Shown in pieces: positions 26,683 to 35,718 of a stretch of DNA of 56,291 nt (position 1 is the first letter of the stretch; each line of letters opens with the position of its first letter). Under the pieces are notes generated by a model, which saw only the letters and a program-made list of their open reading frames with translations, ran no database searches and was not told the origin of the DNA. Both the position numbers and the translations under genes were made by a program. Location: positions 1 through 56,291 of the forward strand of contig JANQNY010000055.1 in assembly GCA_028279345.1 (NCBI GenBank), read 5' to 3'. This DNA is from Geminicoccaceae bacterium (GTDB taxonomy: Bacteria > Pseudomonadota > Alphaproteobacteria > Geminicoccales > Geminicoccaceae).

Positions 26683-26708
26683 TCTCCTGTCGAAAGGGTG
26701 TCAGCAGG
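26683..26708. promoter_or_regulatory. Degenerate second operator-like repeat
   Basis: TCTCCTGTCG-AAAGGG-TGTCAGCAGG keeps the CTCCTG half, the spacer length, the GGG end of the spacer and the TGTCAG half of the perfect repeat at 26649-26674. It starts 34 nt further on, about three helical turns. The spacing suggests cooperative binding of two dimers, but this copy is imperfect. Confidence 0.5.
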
Positions 26709-26773
26709 GGCGGCCTAAGGTTTCGACCACCACGGCAGCGGCCGGCGCTGTCACCGTCAGGAGGTCGAAGACC

Positions 26774-27058
26774 ATGATGCACACGAAGCTTAGTGCCGTT
26801 CCGGCGACCAGGCTCGCGCGGCTCGTGCCCGCAAGCCTCCCGACGCGTCTTTGGCGCACTTGGCGCGAGTATGCGCGCCGCCGCGCGACGTTGGCGACGC
26901 TCAGCAGGCTGGACGACCGCATGCTGGCGGACGTGGGCCTGAGGCGCGAGGACCTTGCGTCCCTTAAGCGACAGGGCGCGTGGGGCTCAAGCGACGACGC
27001 GATCCTGTTTCTGGATACGGCGCGGCGTAGGTCTGCCACCCGCACCGGCCGCTTCTGA
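26774..27058 (+). CDS. DUF1127 small basic protein
   Basis: A 94-residue Arg-rich protein whose middle part, WREYARRRATLATLSRLDDRMLADVGLRREDL, is the DUF1127 (YjiS-like) domain. DUF1127 proteins in alphaproteobacteria are small, basic and linked to phosphate/carbon control and RNA turnover. Here the domain sits at about residues 29-62 with extra N- and C-terminal stretches. A GGAGG lies about 9 nt before the ATG at 26774. The gene is divergent from the YafY-type regulator and likely under its control. Confidence 0.85.
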   Translation: MMHTKLSAVPATRLARLVPASLPTRLWRTWREYARRRATLATLSRLDDRMLADVGLRREDLASLKRQGAWGSSDDAILFLDTARRRSATRTGRF

Positions 27059-27190
27059 GCGACTTCGGGGCGACCGGCCTCCGGTGCGGGTGCGTTGGTC
27101 GGACGAGTCCCTGACGGGCGGCACGGAACCGCGCTCTCCGTCGATAGTCAGGGTGGTTGCCGTTTCACAAGATTGTTGTGGACAGCCATT

Positions 27191-27209
27191 TCCTGCGCCT
27201 TAGGCAGGA
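27191..27209 (+). repeat. Small inverted repeat upstream of the TRAP binding-protein gene
   Basis: TCCTGC and GCAGGA form a 6-bp stem with a 7-nt loop, about 90 nt upstream of the binding-protein start. It could be an operator or leader hairpin; nothing more can be said. The rest of the 239-bp gap 27059-27297 holds no visible gene. Confidence 0.35.
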
Positions 27210-27297
27210 TGGATGTCCGGTAACGGTGGCCCATTCGGACCTCCGCTGCCGTGGCGACGCGGCCGCGGGCCGCCACCAGCAGCACTAGGAGGACCGA

Positions 27298-28329
27298 ATG
27301 ACTCTCAGGCGCAACTTCATCAAGGGCGCGGCGGTCGCCCCTGCGGCGGCCGTGGCGACGCCGGCGCTCGCGCAGTCGACGATTCGTTGGCGCATGCAGA
27401 CCTATGCCGGCCCAGCCTTGGCGGAACACGTCGTCAAACCGGCGATCGACATGTTCAACCAGATCGCCGGCGATCGCATGCAGATCGAGCTGTTTTTCGC
27501 CGATCAGCTCGTGCCGACAGGCGAGCTGTTCCAGGCGCTGCAGCGCGGCACGATCGACGCGGTCCAGTCCGACGACGATTCGATGGCCTCGCCGACCGAG
27601 GTGCGCGTGTTCGGCGGCTACTTTCCGTTCGCCTGTCGCTACTCGCTCGATGTGCCGGTGCTGTTCAATCAGTATGGTCTCAAGGAGATCTGGGACGAGG
27701 AGTACTCCAAGGTTGGCGTGAAGCACGTGTCGGCCGGCGCCTGGGACCCGTGCAATTTCGCCACCAAGGACCCGATCAACTCGCTCGCTGACCTCCAAGG
27801 CAAGCGCGTCTTCACCTTCCCCACGGCCGGCCGCTTCCTGGCCCAGTTCGGCGTCGTGCCCGTCACGTTGCCATGGGAAGACATCGAGGTGGCGGTGCAG
27901 ACCGGCGAGCTGGACGGCATCGCCTGGTCCGGCATCACCGAGGACTACACCGTCGGCTGGGCGGATGTGACCAACTACTTCCTCACCAACAACATCTCCG
28001 GGGCCTGGATCGGCTCTTTCTTCGTCAACATGGAGCGGTGGAACGAGCTGCCGGAGGACCTGCAGACCCTGTTCCGTGTATGCTGCGACCAGTCGCACTA
28101 CTATCGTCAGTGGTGGTACTGGGGTGGCGAAGCGCGGCTTCGCGTCCACGGCGACAAGCTCGAGCTGACGACGATCCCCGACGACGAATGGGCCCAGGTC
28201 GAGGAGGCCGCGCTCGTGTTCTGGGACGAGGTCGCTGCCGAGAGCGAGACCAAGGCCAAGGTCGTCGAGATCTTCAAGCAGTACAACGCCGACATGCTGA
28301 AGGCCGGCCGCCCGTATCGCTACACCTGA
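27298..28329 (+). CDS. TRAP transporter substrate-binding protein (DctP type)
   Basis: A 343-residue periplasmic binding protein. It begins MTLRRNFIKGAAVA, a twin-arginine-like export signal ending ATPALA. The mature part has the TRAP pattern TIRWRMQTYAGPA, the ligand-binding ALQRGTIDAVQS segment and LQGKRVFTFPTAGRFLAQFGVVPVTLPWEDI. An AGGAGGA SD precedes the ATG. No membrane subunits (DctQ/DctM) are next to it, so it must work with a permease encoded elsewhere. Downstream are three enzymes likely using the imported compound. Confidence 0.91.
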   Translation: MTLRRNFIKGAAVAPAAAVATPALAQSTIRWRMQTYAGPALAEHVVKPAIDMFNQIAGDRMQIELFFADQLVPTGELFQALQRGTIDAVQSDDDSMASPTEVRVFGGYFPFACRYSLDVPVLFNQYGLKEIWDEEYSKVGVKHVSAGAWDPCNFATKDPINSLADLQGKRVFTFPTAGRFLAQFGVVPVTLPWEDIEVAVQTGELDGIAWSGITEDYTVGWADVTNYFLTNNISGAWIGSFFVNMERWNELPEDLQTLFRVCCDQSHYYRQWWYWGGEARLRVHGDKLELTTIPDDEWAQVEEAALVFWDEVAAESETKAKVVEIFKQYNADMLKAGRPYRYT

Positions 28330-28341
28330 CCCGCCGCGGTC

Positions 28342-28370
28342 CTCGGGGTCGGCGCGGCGCCGACCCCGAG
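28342..28370 (+). promoter_or_regulatory. Strong intercistronic hairpin
   Basis: A perfect 13-bp GC-rich stem (CTCGGGGTCGGCG with CGCCGACCCCGAG) around a CGG loop, starting 13 nt after the binding-protein stop. No T-run follows, so it is not a classical terminator. Such hairpins after binding-protein genes often protect the upstream message and let the binding protein be made in excess (inference). Confidence 0.75.
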
Positions 28371-28403
28371 CAGCGACGCACCAAGACCAGAAAGAGCACG
28401 ATC

Positions 28404-29768
28404 ATGGCGGCACCCATGTCCTTCGCACAACTCGAGCTGGAGGTGACGGAGGGACGCGTCGACACGGTGCTGGTGTGCCTCGTCGACATGCAGGGCCGCC
28501 TGATGGGCAAGCGCTTCCACGCGCAGACGTTCATCGACCACGCCCACAAGGAGACCCATTGCTGCAATTACCTCCTGGCGACCGACCTCGAGATGGCGAC
28601 GCCGGACGGCTATGCCGCGACGAGCTGGCGCAAGGGCTATGGCGACTACGTCATGGCGCCGGACTTGAGCACGCTGCGTCCGATGCCCTGGCTCGAGGGC
28701 ACGGTGATGGTGCTCTCTGACATCCTCGACCATGACACCCACGCGCCCGTCCCGCACGCGCCGCGCGAGGTGCTCAAGCGGCAGATCGCCCGGCTCGACG
28801 CCCTTGGGTTCGCGCCGATGATGGCGACCGAGCTCGAGTTCTTCCTGTTCGAGCGGAGCTATGATGAGATCCGCAAGAGCGGATACCGTGATCTTGCGCC
28901 GATCAGCGGCTACAACGAGGACTACCACATCCTCCAGACCACCAAGGAAGAGGCGGTGATGCGCCCTGTGCGCAATCACCTCTACGCCGCCGGCATCCCG
29001 GTCGAGAACTCCAAGGGTGAGGCGGAGGCCGGCCAGGAGGAGCTGAACATTCGCTATGCGGGTGCGCTCGCCTGCGCTGACCACCACACCATCGCCAAGC
29101 ATGCCGTGAAGGAGATCGCCTGGGCCAAGGGGCGCGCTGCGAGCTTTCTTCCCAAATGGCACCACGCCAAGGTCGGCAGCGCCAGCCACATCCACCTATC
29201 GCTCTGGGAGGGCGACCGCCCCGCGTTCTTCGACGCATCGGCGCCGCAGGGCATGTCCGAGCTGATGCGGCGGTTCTGCGCCGGGCTTATCGCCTACGCG
29301 CCGGACTGCACCTTCTTCCTCGCGCCCTACGTCAACAGCTACAAGCGCTTCGTGAAGGGTAGCTTCGCGCCCACCAAGAGCGTCTGGTCGATCGACAATC
29401 GCACCGCCGGTTTCCGGCTCTGCGGCGAGGGCACGAAGGCGGTGCGTATGGAATGCCGGATCGGCGGCTCCGACCTCAACCCCTATCTGGCGCAAGCGGC
29501 CCTGCTCGCCGCCGGAATCAAGGGCTTGGAGGACGAGCTGGAGCTTGCGCCACCGACCAAGGGCGACGTCTACGAGGACACGGCCGCGAACGAGATCCCC
29601 CGCACACTCCGGCACGCAACGGAGACGCTGCGCTCCTCGGCGATGCTGCGGGAGGCCATGGGCGATGCGGTGATCGACCACTACACGCGGTGTGCCGAGT
29701 GGGAGCAGGAGGCGTTCGATAGCGTGGTGACGGACTGGGAGGTGGCGCGCGGCTTCGAGCGCGCCTGA
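28404..29768 (+). CDS. Glutamine-synthetase-like gamma-glutamyl amine ligase
   Basis: A 454-residue type I glutamine-synthetase fold: the N-terminal beta-grasp part VCLVDMQGRLMGKRF, the metal and Glu sites ATELEFFLFE and GEAEAGQEELNI, the ATP-site SHIHLSLW, the VNSYKRF loop and the RMECRIGGSDLNPYLA segment. The residue pattern is unlike housekeeping GlnA and fits enzymes that join glutamate to amines, such as PuuA, IpuC or GlnA4. The reaction would be amine plus glutamate plus ATP to a gamma-glutamyl amide. It is followed 2 nt later by the aldehyde dehydrogenase gene. Confidence 0.9.
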   Translation: MAAPMSFAQLELEVTEGRVDTVLVCLVDMQGRLMGKRFHAQTFIDHAHKETHCCNYLLATDLEMATPDGYAATSWRKGYGDYVMAPDLSTLRPMPWLEGTVMVLSDILDHDTHAPVPHAPREVLKRQIARLDALGFAPMMATELEFFLFERSYDEIRKSGYRDLAPISGYNEDYHILQTTKEEAVMRPVRNHLYAAGIPVENSKGEAEAGQEELNIRYAGALACADHHTIAKHAVKEIAWAKGRAASFLPKWHHAKVGSASHIHLSLWEGDRPAFFDASAPQGMSELMRRFCAGLIAYAPDCTFFLAPYVNSYKRFVKGSFAPTKSVWSIDNRTAGFRLCGEGTKAVRMECRIGGSDLNPYLAQAALLAAGIKGLEDELELAPPTKGDVYEDTAANEIPRTLRHATETLRSSAMLREAMGDAVIDHYTRCAEWEQEAFDSVVTDWEVARGFERA

Positions 29769-29770
29769 GC

Positions 29771-31147
29771 ATGACAACGATCGTCCGCTGCATCTCACCG
29801 GTCGACGGCTCGGTCTATCTTGAGCGGCCGACGCTGTACCTAGACGACGCGTTCGCCGCCGCGGCCCGGGCGCGCGCCGCCCGGCCGGCCTGGGCCGCCC
29901 GGCCGCTCGCCGAACGGGCGGAGCTGGTGCGCGCCGCGGTTGCCGAAGTGGGCAAGACGACCGGACGCATGGCGGTGGAACTCGCCCACCAGATCGGCCG
30001 CCCGGTGCGCTATGGCGGTGAGTTCTCCGGCTTCGAGGAGCGCGCCAGCTACATGGCCGAGATCGCCGAGGCGGCGCTCGCCCCGATCGTTGTCGAGGAC
30101 ACGGACGCCTTCCTCCGCCAGATCGTACGCGAGCCCGCGGGTGTCGTGCTCGTCATCGCGCCCTGGAACTACCCCTATATGACGGCGATCAACACCGTCG
30201 CGCCGGCACTGATCGCCGGCAATACAGTGGTCTTGAAGCACGCAGCCCAAACACTGCTTGTCGGCGAGCGCCTCGCCGAAGCCTTCCACGCGGTGGGCGT
30301 GCCTGCGGACGTCTTCCAGAACCTCGTGCTCGATCACGCGACCACGGAAGCGCTCATCGCCGGCCGGGCCTTTGATGTCGTCAACTTCACCGGCTCCGTC
30401 GCGGGCGGTCAGGCGATGGAGCGGGCGGCCGCCGGGACCTTTGCGCGCGTCTATACCGAGCTGGGCGGCAAGGACCCGGGCTATGTCCGAGCCGACGCCG
30501 ATCTCGATGCGGCCGTCGCCACGCTGATCGACGGGGCCATGTTCAACTCGGGCCAGTGCTGCTGCGGCATCGAGCGCATCTACGTTCACGAGCGCCTATT
30601 CGACGCTTTCGTCGAGGGCGCCGTGGCGCTCGCTCGCTCCTACCGGCTCGGCAACCCGCTCGACCCGGAGACCACGCTCGGCCCCATGGCCACCGTCCGC
30701 TTTGCCAACGACGTACGCGCCCAAATCAGCGAAGCGCTCGCCGCCGGCGCAATGGCGCACATCGAGATCTCTCCCGAAGACGACGGCGCCGCCTACCTGA
30801 CGCCGCAGCTCCTCACGGACGTCACCCATGCGATGCGCATCATGCGCGAGGAGACCTTCGGGCCAGTCGTCGGCATCATGTCCGTCGGCGGCGACGACGA
30901 GGCGGTCGACCTCATGAACGACAGCGACTACGGCCTCACCGCCTCGATCTGGACCAGAGACGTCGATGCTGCGCGCGCCATCGGCGCGCGGGTCGAAACC
31001 GGAACCGTCTACATGAATCGCTGCGACTATCTCGACCCCGGGCTCTGCTGGACCGGCTGCAAGGACACCGGCCGTGGTGGTGGCTTGTCGGTCATCGGCT
31101 ACCACAATCTCACCCGGCCGAAGTCCTACCATCTCAAGAAGCGCTGA
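29771..31147 (+). CDS. Aldehyde dehydrogenase family protein
   Basis: A 458-residue NAD(P)-dependent aldehyde dehydrogenase. Landmarks are APWNYPYM (cofactor loop Asn), VVNFTGSVAGGQ, the general base Glu in TELGGKDPGYV, the catalytic Cys in NSGQCCCGIERIYVHE, and REETFGPVVGI. Three consecutive cysteines at the active site are a common ALDH variant. The ATG at 29771 is 2 nt after the ligase stop, so the genes are co-translated. In the proposed pathway it oxidises a gamma-glutamyl amino-aldehyde to the acid. Confidence 0.94.
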   Translation: MTTIVRCISPVDGSVYLERPTLYLDDAFAAAARARAARPAWAARPLAERAELVRAAVAEVGKTTGRMAVELAHQIGRPVRYGGEFSGFEERASYMAEIAEAALAPIVVEDTDAFLRQIVREPAGVVLVIAPWNYPYMTAINTVAPALIAGNTVVLKHAAQTLLVGERLAEAFHAVGVPADVFQNLVLDHATTEALIAGRAFDVVNFTGSVAGGQAMERAAAGTFARVYTELGGKDPGYVRADADLDAAVATLIDGAMFNSGQCCCGIERIYVHERLFDAFVEGAVALARSYRLGNPLDPETTLGPMATVRFANDVRAQISEALAAGAMAHIEISPEDDGAAYLTPQLLTDVTHAMRIMREETFGPVVGIMSVGGDDEAVDLMNDSDYGLTASIWTRDVDAARAIGARVETGTVYMNRCDYLDPGLCWTGCKDTGRGGGLSVIGYHNLTRPKSYHLKKR

Positions 31148-31150
31148 ACC

Positions 31151-32296
31151 GTGACCCTCGTCGGCAACTGGTCCTACCCAACGGCGATCCGCTTCGGCGC
31201 CGGACGCATCGTCGAGCTGGTCGATGCCTGCCGGGCGGCGGGCATGAACCGGCCGCTCGTGGTGACCGACCGCGGCCTCGCCAGCCTGCCCGTTGTGGGC
31301 GATGCGCTCGAGCTGCTCGACGCGGGCGGGATCGACCACGCGCTCTTCAGCGCGGTGGATCCCAACCCCGACGGTGCGAACGTCGAGGCCGGCGTCGGCG
31401 CTTTTCGCGACGGGGGCTTCGACGGTGTGATCGCCATCGGCGGCGGTTCCGCCCTCGACCTCGGCAAGGTCGTGGCCTTCATGGCCGGCCAGACGCGGCC
31501 GATCTGGGACTTCGAGGACATCGGCGACTGGTGGACGCGGGCGAACCCGGTCGGCATCGCGCCCATCATTGCCGTGCCCACCACGGCGGGCACCGGCTCG
31601 GAGGTAGGCAGAGCCGGTGTCATCACCAATCAAGAGACGCTCCAGAAGAAGATCATCTTTCATCCGCAGATGATGCCGCGGGTGGTGATCTGCGATCCCG
31701 CGCTCACCGTCTCCATGCCGCCCGCAATCACCGCCGGCACCGGCCTCGATGCCTTCGCCCACTGCCTGGAGGCGCACTGCTCGCCGCACTACCACCCGAT
31801 GTCGCACGCCATAGCACTCGAGGGCATGCGCCTGGTGCGGGACTACCTGCCGCGCGCCTATGCCGACGGCGGCGACTTCGAGGCGCGGGCGCAGATGATG
31901 AGCGCGGCGCTGATGGGGGCGACGGCCTTCCAGAAAGGGCTCGGCGCCATCCACGCGCTGAGCCACCCGATCGGCGCCATCCACCACACCCACCACGGCA
32001 CGACCAACGCGGTCCTGATGCCCGCGGTCCTGCGCTTCAATCGCCCGGCGGTCGAGGACGTGCTGGCGCGCGCCGCGGCCTATCTGGGCATCGCGGGCGG
32101 CTATGAGGGTTTCTGCGCCTATGTCGCCGAGCTGAACGAAGCGCTGCGCATTCCCAAGACGCTCACCGAACTGGGGGTCGTCGACCCCGACCTCGATACG
32201 CTCAGCCGCGTCGCCCTCACCGATCCAAGTGTCTCCGGCAACCCGGTGCCGATGAGCTATGAGCACACCCGGCGATTGCTGGAGACCTGTCTCTGA
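31151..32296 (+). CDS. Iron-containing alcohol dehydrogenase
   Basis: A 381-residue group III alcohol dehydrogenase with a dinucleotide segment VIAIGGGSALDLGKVVA, the VPTTAGTGSEVG motif, and metal ligands in GTGLDAFAHCLEAH and GAIHALSHPIGAIHHTHHG. The GTG start is 3 nt after the aldehyde dehydrogenase stop. With the upstream ligase and aldehyde dehydrogenase it fits a three-step set: glutamylate an amino alcohol, oxidise it to the aldehyde, then to the acid. The natural substrate is not determined by sequence. Confidence 0.94.
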   Translation: MTLVGNWSYPTAIRFGAGRIVELVDACRAAGMNRPLVVTDRGLASLPVVGDALELLDAGGIDHALFSAVDPNPDGANVEAGVGAFRDGGFDGVIAIGGGSALDLGKVVAFMAGQTRPIWDFEDIGDWWTRANPVGIAPIIAVPTTAGTGSEVGRAGVITNQETLQKKIIFHPQMMPRVVICDPALTVSMPPAITAGTGLDAFAHCLEAHCSPHYHPMSHAIALEGMRLVRDYLPRAYADGGDFEARAQMMSAALMGATAFQKGLGAIHALSHPIGAIHHTHHGTTNAVLMPAVLRFNRPAVEDVLARAAAYLGIAGGYEGFCAYVAELNEALRIPKTLTELGVVDPDLDTLSRVALTDPSVSGNPVPMSYEHTRRLLETCL

Positions 32297-32331
32297 AGAC
32301 GGTTGCCGGAGCCTGCGTAGGCGCCAGCGCG

Positions 32332-33102
32332 CTATTGCGCCGTGAGGCCGCCATCGACCGGGATGGCGGCACCCGTGACGAAGGTGGACGCATCTGAAAG
32401 TAGCCAGGCGACGAGATCACCGGTCTCGTGCGGTTGACCGGTGCGGCCGATCGGGTGGCGGGCAACCACCTGCTCGAATAGCTCCGGCCGTCCGTGGGTC
32501 ACGGGATCGGTCATCGGCGTCTCGATCCAGCCCGGGCAGAGCGCGTTCACGCGGATTTGCCGGTTCGCATATTCGAGCGCGACCGAGCGGGTGAGGCCGA
32601 CGACGCCGTGCTTGCTCGCCGAGTAGGCCGTGTTGACGCGCGTGCCGACGAGGCCCGCGACGGAGGCGGCGTTGACGATGACTCCGCCGCCGCCCTGGGC
32701 GAGGAACTGTGCCACTTGCGCCCGCATCGACAACCAAAGCCCCTTCAGATTGACGGCGATCACCCGGTCGAAGGCCGCCTCGTCGACCTCGAGCATCGGC
32801 GTGAACATGGGCCCGGCGACGCCGGCCGCGTTGAAGGCGCCGTCGAGCCGGCCGTAGGTCTCGATCGTGAAGCCCACCGCGTCGGTGAGTTCCGCGGCGC
32901 TGGTGACGTCCATCCCGCGCGCGACCGCATCGCCGCCCCGGTCGCGGATGCCGCCGGCAACGCTACCGAGCCGGCTGGCGTCGGTGCCACCGATGACGAC
33001 CTTGGCGCCACTCGCAGCACAGGCCTCGGCGGCGGCCTTGCCGATCCCTGACGTGCCTCCCGTCACCAGGATCACCTTGCCGTCGAGATCGTAGCGCGCC
33101 AT
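32332..33102 (-). CDS. Short-chain dehydrogenase/reductase
   Basis: A 256-residue classical SDR with the nucleotide motif GGTSGIGKA at residues 15-23, NAAGVAG, the catalytic Ser in NAASVAGLVG, and YSASKHG (YxxxK), ending in TGAAIPVDGGLTAQ. Substrate unknown. It is convergent with the alcohol dehydrogenase gene (35-bp gap) and divergent from the YfhO-like gene. It may belong functionally with the catabolic set upstream but is transcribed from the other side. Confidence 0.93.
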   Translation of the reverse strand: MARYDLDGKVILVTGGTSGIGKAAAEACAASGAKVVIGGTDASRLGSVAGGIRDRGGDAVARGMDVTSAAELTDAVGFTIETYGRLDGAFNAAGVAGPMFTPMLEVDEAAFDRVIAVNLKGLWLSMRAQVAQFLAQGGGGVIVNAASVAGLVGTRVNTAYSASKHGVVGLTRSVALEYANRQIRVNALCPGWIETPMTDPVTHGRPELFEQVVARHPIGRTGQPHETGDLVAWLLSDASTFVTGAAIPVDGGLTAQ

Positions 33103-33262
33103 GGCGGGGCCTTTCCTGGACACTAAGGGGCTCGCGGGCGCTGCGCTACGGCCGCTACCTGCAACGCATCGATCTAGCATTGGCACGGCCGTCGCCACGA
33201 CCCCGAATGGCAACACAGCCGGCCCAACGCCGTTCCGCGCCGGGTGACTTCTGTGAGCAAAC

Positions 33263-35662
33263 ATGCAGGTTGGCGGAGCCGCGTCGCGGGACGGGCTCGC
33301 GGTGGCAGCATGGATCGTCGTAGTCGTGCTCGTTTCCCCCAGCGCAATCGTTGTCGATGATGCCGTCCGGCACGCGCGTGGCACCCGCGCGCGTGCCTAT
33401 GCCCTCACCGGCCTCGCCATCGGGCTTGCCTGGCTTTGGCTCACGGCGCCCTGGTGGTTTTACGGGTTGTCGACGCCGTTCGACTCGCATGACCACTTCT
33501 ACCCGACGCTGCGCTGGCTCGCGCGCCATCTTGCGGCTGGCGATTGGCCGACCTGGATGCCTGAGATCTATGGCGGTCGGCCGGCGCTCGCCGATCCCCA
33601 GTCCCTGATCGCGCAACCGGCTTTCCTGCTGCTGGCGTGGCTCGATCCGACCCCATCGCTCCGGGCGATGGACGTGATGGTACTTGCCCACCTGCTGTTG
33701 GGCGCGCTGGTGCTCGCCGTGCGGGGGCTGCGCACCGACGCCCATCCGCTCGCCTGCGTGCTGGCGGCCCTCGTGTTCGCCTTCGGCGGTGCAGCCATGG
33801 CGCGGCTGCAGCACCCGCTCATGGTCATGAGCTACGCCTGGCTGCCGGTCGTCATGCTCGCCGTCGAGATGCTGCTCGAGCGGCCCCGCTGGCGCAACGG
33901 GCTCCTGACCGGCGCCGCCGTCGCCGTGCTCACGGTCAACCGGGACCACGCGGCATTGCACGGGCATTTCGTGGTCGCCGGCACAACGCTCGCGCGTCTT
34001 GCCGGTTCGCCAACGCCGTTCACCATGCTTCGGCGGGCGCTGCCGGCGATTGGGCTGGCTCTATTGGTCTGGCTCGTCCTGATCGCGCTCCCGATCGCCG
34101 CGTCCTTGGCGTTCGTGGACCAGAGCAACCGGCCGGGCTTCGACTTGGAGATCACGCGACGTCTGTCGCTTCCCTGGGCAAGCCTCTTGACGATGCCCTT
34201 TCCGGACCTCTTTCGCACCGTCAGCGACTACCAATCCTACTGGGGACCGCCGGCGCCCGGCTGGCCCGAGTTCTGGTTCGACTATGCCGTGGTCCAGCTC
34301 GCCCCCGGCATCGTGCCGACGGCGCTGGTCCTTTGGCTCGGCGTGCTCCGCGGCTGGCTCTTCGCGCCCGGTGCCCGGCTCGGTGCCGTGATCGCCATCG
34401 TGGCGCTCGCCTTCATGGTGGGCGAGCGGTTGCCTCTGTTTCCGCTGCTTCACGAGCGCGTGCCCGGCCTTGATCTCTTCCAGCGTCCGGCGGACGCCTC
34501 GTTCATTCTCAACCTGGGCCTGACGCTTGCGCTGCTCGGGATCGTCGACCGCTATCTCCGCCAAGGGCTCGCACCGGTCGCGCGCTGGCGCCACGTGGCG
34601 GAGGTGGCGCTGCTCCTCGTGCCGGTCGCCTGCGCCGTCGGCGTCGCCGTGAGCTTCGACAAGCTCGCCACCGACTGGCGGGCGATCGCCATCCCGACGC
34701 TCGTCGCCGCGCTCGCCATCGTCATGCTGCGCGTGGGCGCCCAGGGCGATCCGCGGCGGCGCCTTGTGGCCGTAGCGCTGCTGGTGGCGGCGACGATCGC
34801 CGATTTCTCGGTCCACAATGCGGGCATTCCGATCAATGCAGGGTCGGCAGAGGCGGCGGCACCGCTGGAGCATCCCGACGAGGACCCGCTCATGTCCTGG
34901 CTCATGGCAGAAGCGGAACGGGGCGACGGCGCCGGGCCACCGCGATTGGAGCTCTTGGGTCTCGGCCGCGTCTGGCAGAATGCCGGCCTGGCGCACGGCT
35001 TTCACGAGACGCTCGGCTACAACCCGCTCCGCAACGGCCGCTACGACACAGCAACGGGCGCTCGACAGAACAGTGACTTCAACTTCCGGCTCTTCGGCAC
35101 GCTGATGACCGGCTATGCTTCGCCCTTCAACGACGTTCTGGGTGCGCGCCACATCGTGCTCGGCGCGCCGATGGCGGAGATCGACCCGACGAGCGCGCCG
35201 GCCTTCGGCCAGCCGCGGCGTATCGGTGACGCTTACGTGTACGCGAACCCCGACGCGGCACCGCGCCTCGTGCTGGTGGCGGCCGAGAACGTCCAGCCGC
35301 ACGACCCGGATGCGCTGCTGCAGACCGGCGACCTGCCGCCTTTCGATCCGTGGCACGAGGCACTGATTGAGGGCGCCGAAACGGCCGTAGCCCCACCCGG
35401 CACCGGCGCGTTCGACGGCAGCTTGCAGGTCGTCGACTACGGCCCGGACCGCATCCGGCTAGTCGTACGAACTGACCGCCCCGCTTGGCTCGTTTTCCAT
35501 GACGTCGCCGATCCGGGCTGGGCCGCGATCGTCGATGGTAAGCAACGCCCGTTGCATCGGGCGAACGTGCTCTTTCAGGCGGTGGCGGTCGAGCCAGGCG
35601 ATCAGGAGGTCGTCTTCGACTACGCCCCGTGGCGAGCCATCCGCGAGCACTTCCTCCGCTGA
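33263..35662 (+). CDS. YfhO-family polytopic membrane protein
   Basis: A 799-residue protein with about a dozen hydrophobic segments over residues 10-510 and a C-terminal extracytoplasmic domain ending DVADPGWAAIVDGKQRPLHRANVLFQAVAVEPGDQEV, which is the YfhO-family signature. The N-terminal loop FDSHDHFYPTLRWLARHLAAGDWPTWMPEIYGG resembles the GT-C glycosyltransferase pattern with an acidic pair. YfhO in Gram-positives helps glycosylate teichoic acids; in this organism a lipid-linked sugar transfer to the envelope is plausible (inference). The start codon region has no strong SD. Confidence 0.85.
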   Translation: MQVGGAASRDGLAVAAWIVVVVLVSPSAIVVDDAVRHARGTRARAYALTGLAIGLAWLWLTAPWWFYGLSTPFDSHDHFYPTLRWLARHLAAGDWPTWMPEIYGGRPALADPQSLIAQPAFLLLAWLDPTPSLRAMDVMVLAHLLLGALVLAVRGLRTDAHPLACVLAALVFAFGGAAMARLQHPLMVMSYAWLPVVMLAVEMLLERPRWRNGLLTGAAVAVLTVNRDHAALHGHFVVAGTTLARLAGSPTPFTMLRRALPAIGLALLVWLVLIALPIAASLAFVDQSNRPGFDLEITRRLSLPWASLLTMPFPDLFRTVSDYQSYWGPPAPGWPEFWFDYAVVQLAPGIVPTALVLWLGVLRGWLFAPGARLGAVIAIVALAFMVGERLPLFPLLHERVPGLDLFQRPADASFILNLGLTLALLGIVDRYLRQGLAPVARWRHVAEVALLLVPVACAVGVAVSFDKLATDWRAIAIPTLVAALAIVMLRVGAQGDPRRRLVAVALLVAATIADFSVHNAGIPINAGSAEAAAPLEHPDEDPLMSWLMAEAERGDGAGPPRLELLGLGRVWQNAGLAHGFHETLGYNPLRNGRYDTATGARQNSDFNFRLFGTLMTGYASPFNDVLGARHIVLGAPMAEIDPTSAPAFGQPRRIGDAYVYANPDAAPRLVLVAAENVQPHDPDALLQTGDLPPFDPWHEALIEGAETAVAPPGTGAFDGSLQVVDYGPDRIRLVVRTDRPAWLVFHDVADPGWAAIVDGKQRPLHRANVLFQAVAVEPGDQEVVFDYAPWRAIREHFLR

Positions 35663-35718
35663 GCGCCGCGGCCATGCGCGATGAACACGGCAGCGACTGC
35701 GTCGCGATCACGCCGCGC

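Noticed and set aside
34061..35356. 431-codon minus-strand frame inside the YfhO-like gene
   Set aside because: Antisense shadow; the plus frame encodes membrane helices and the YfhO C-terminal signature.
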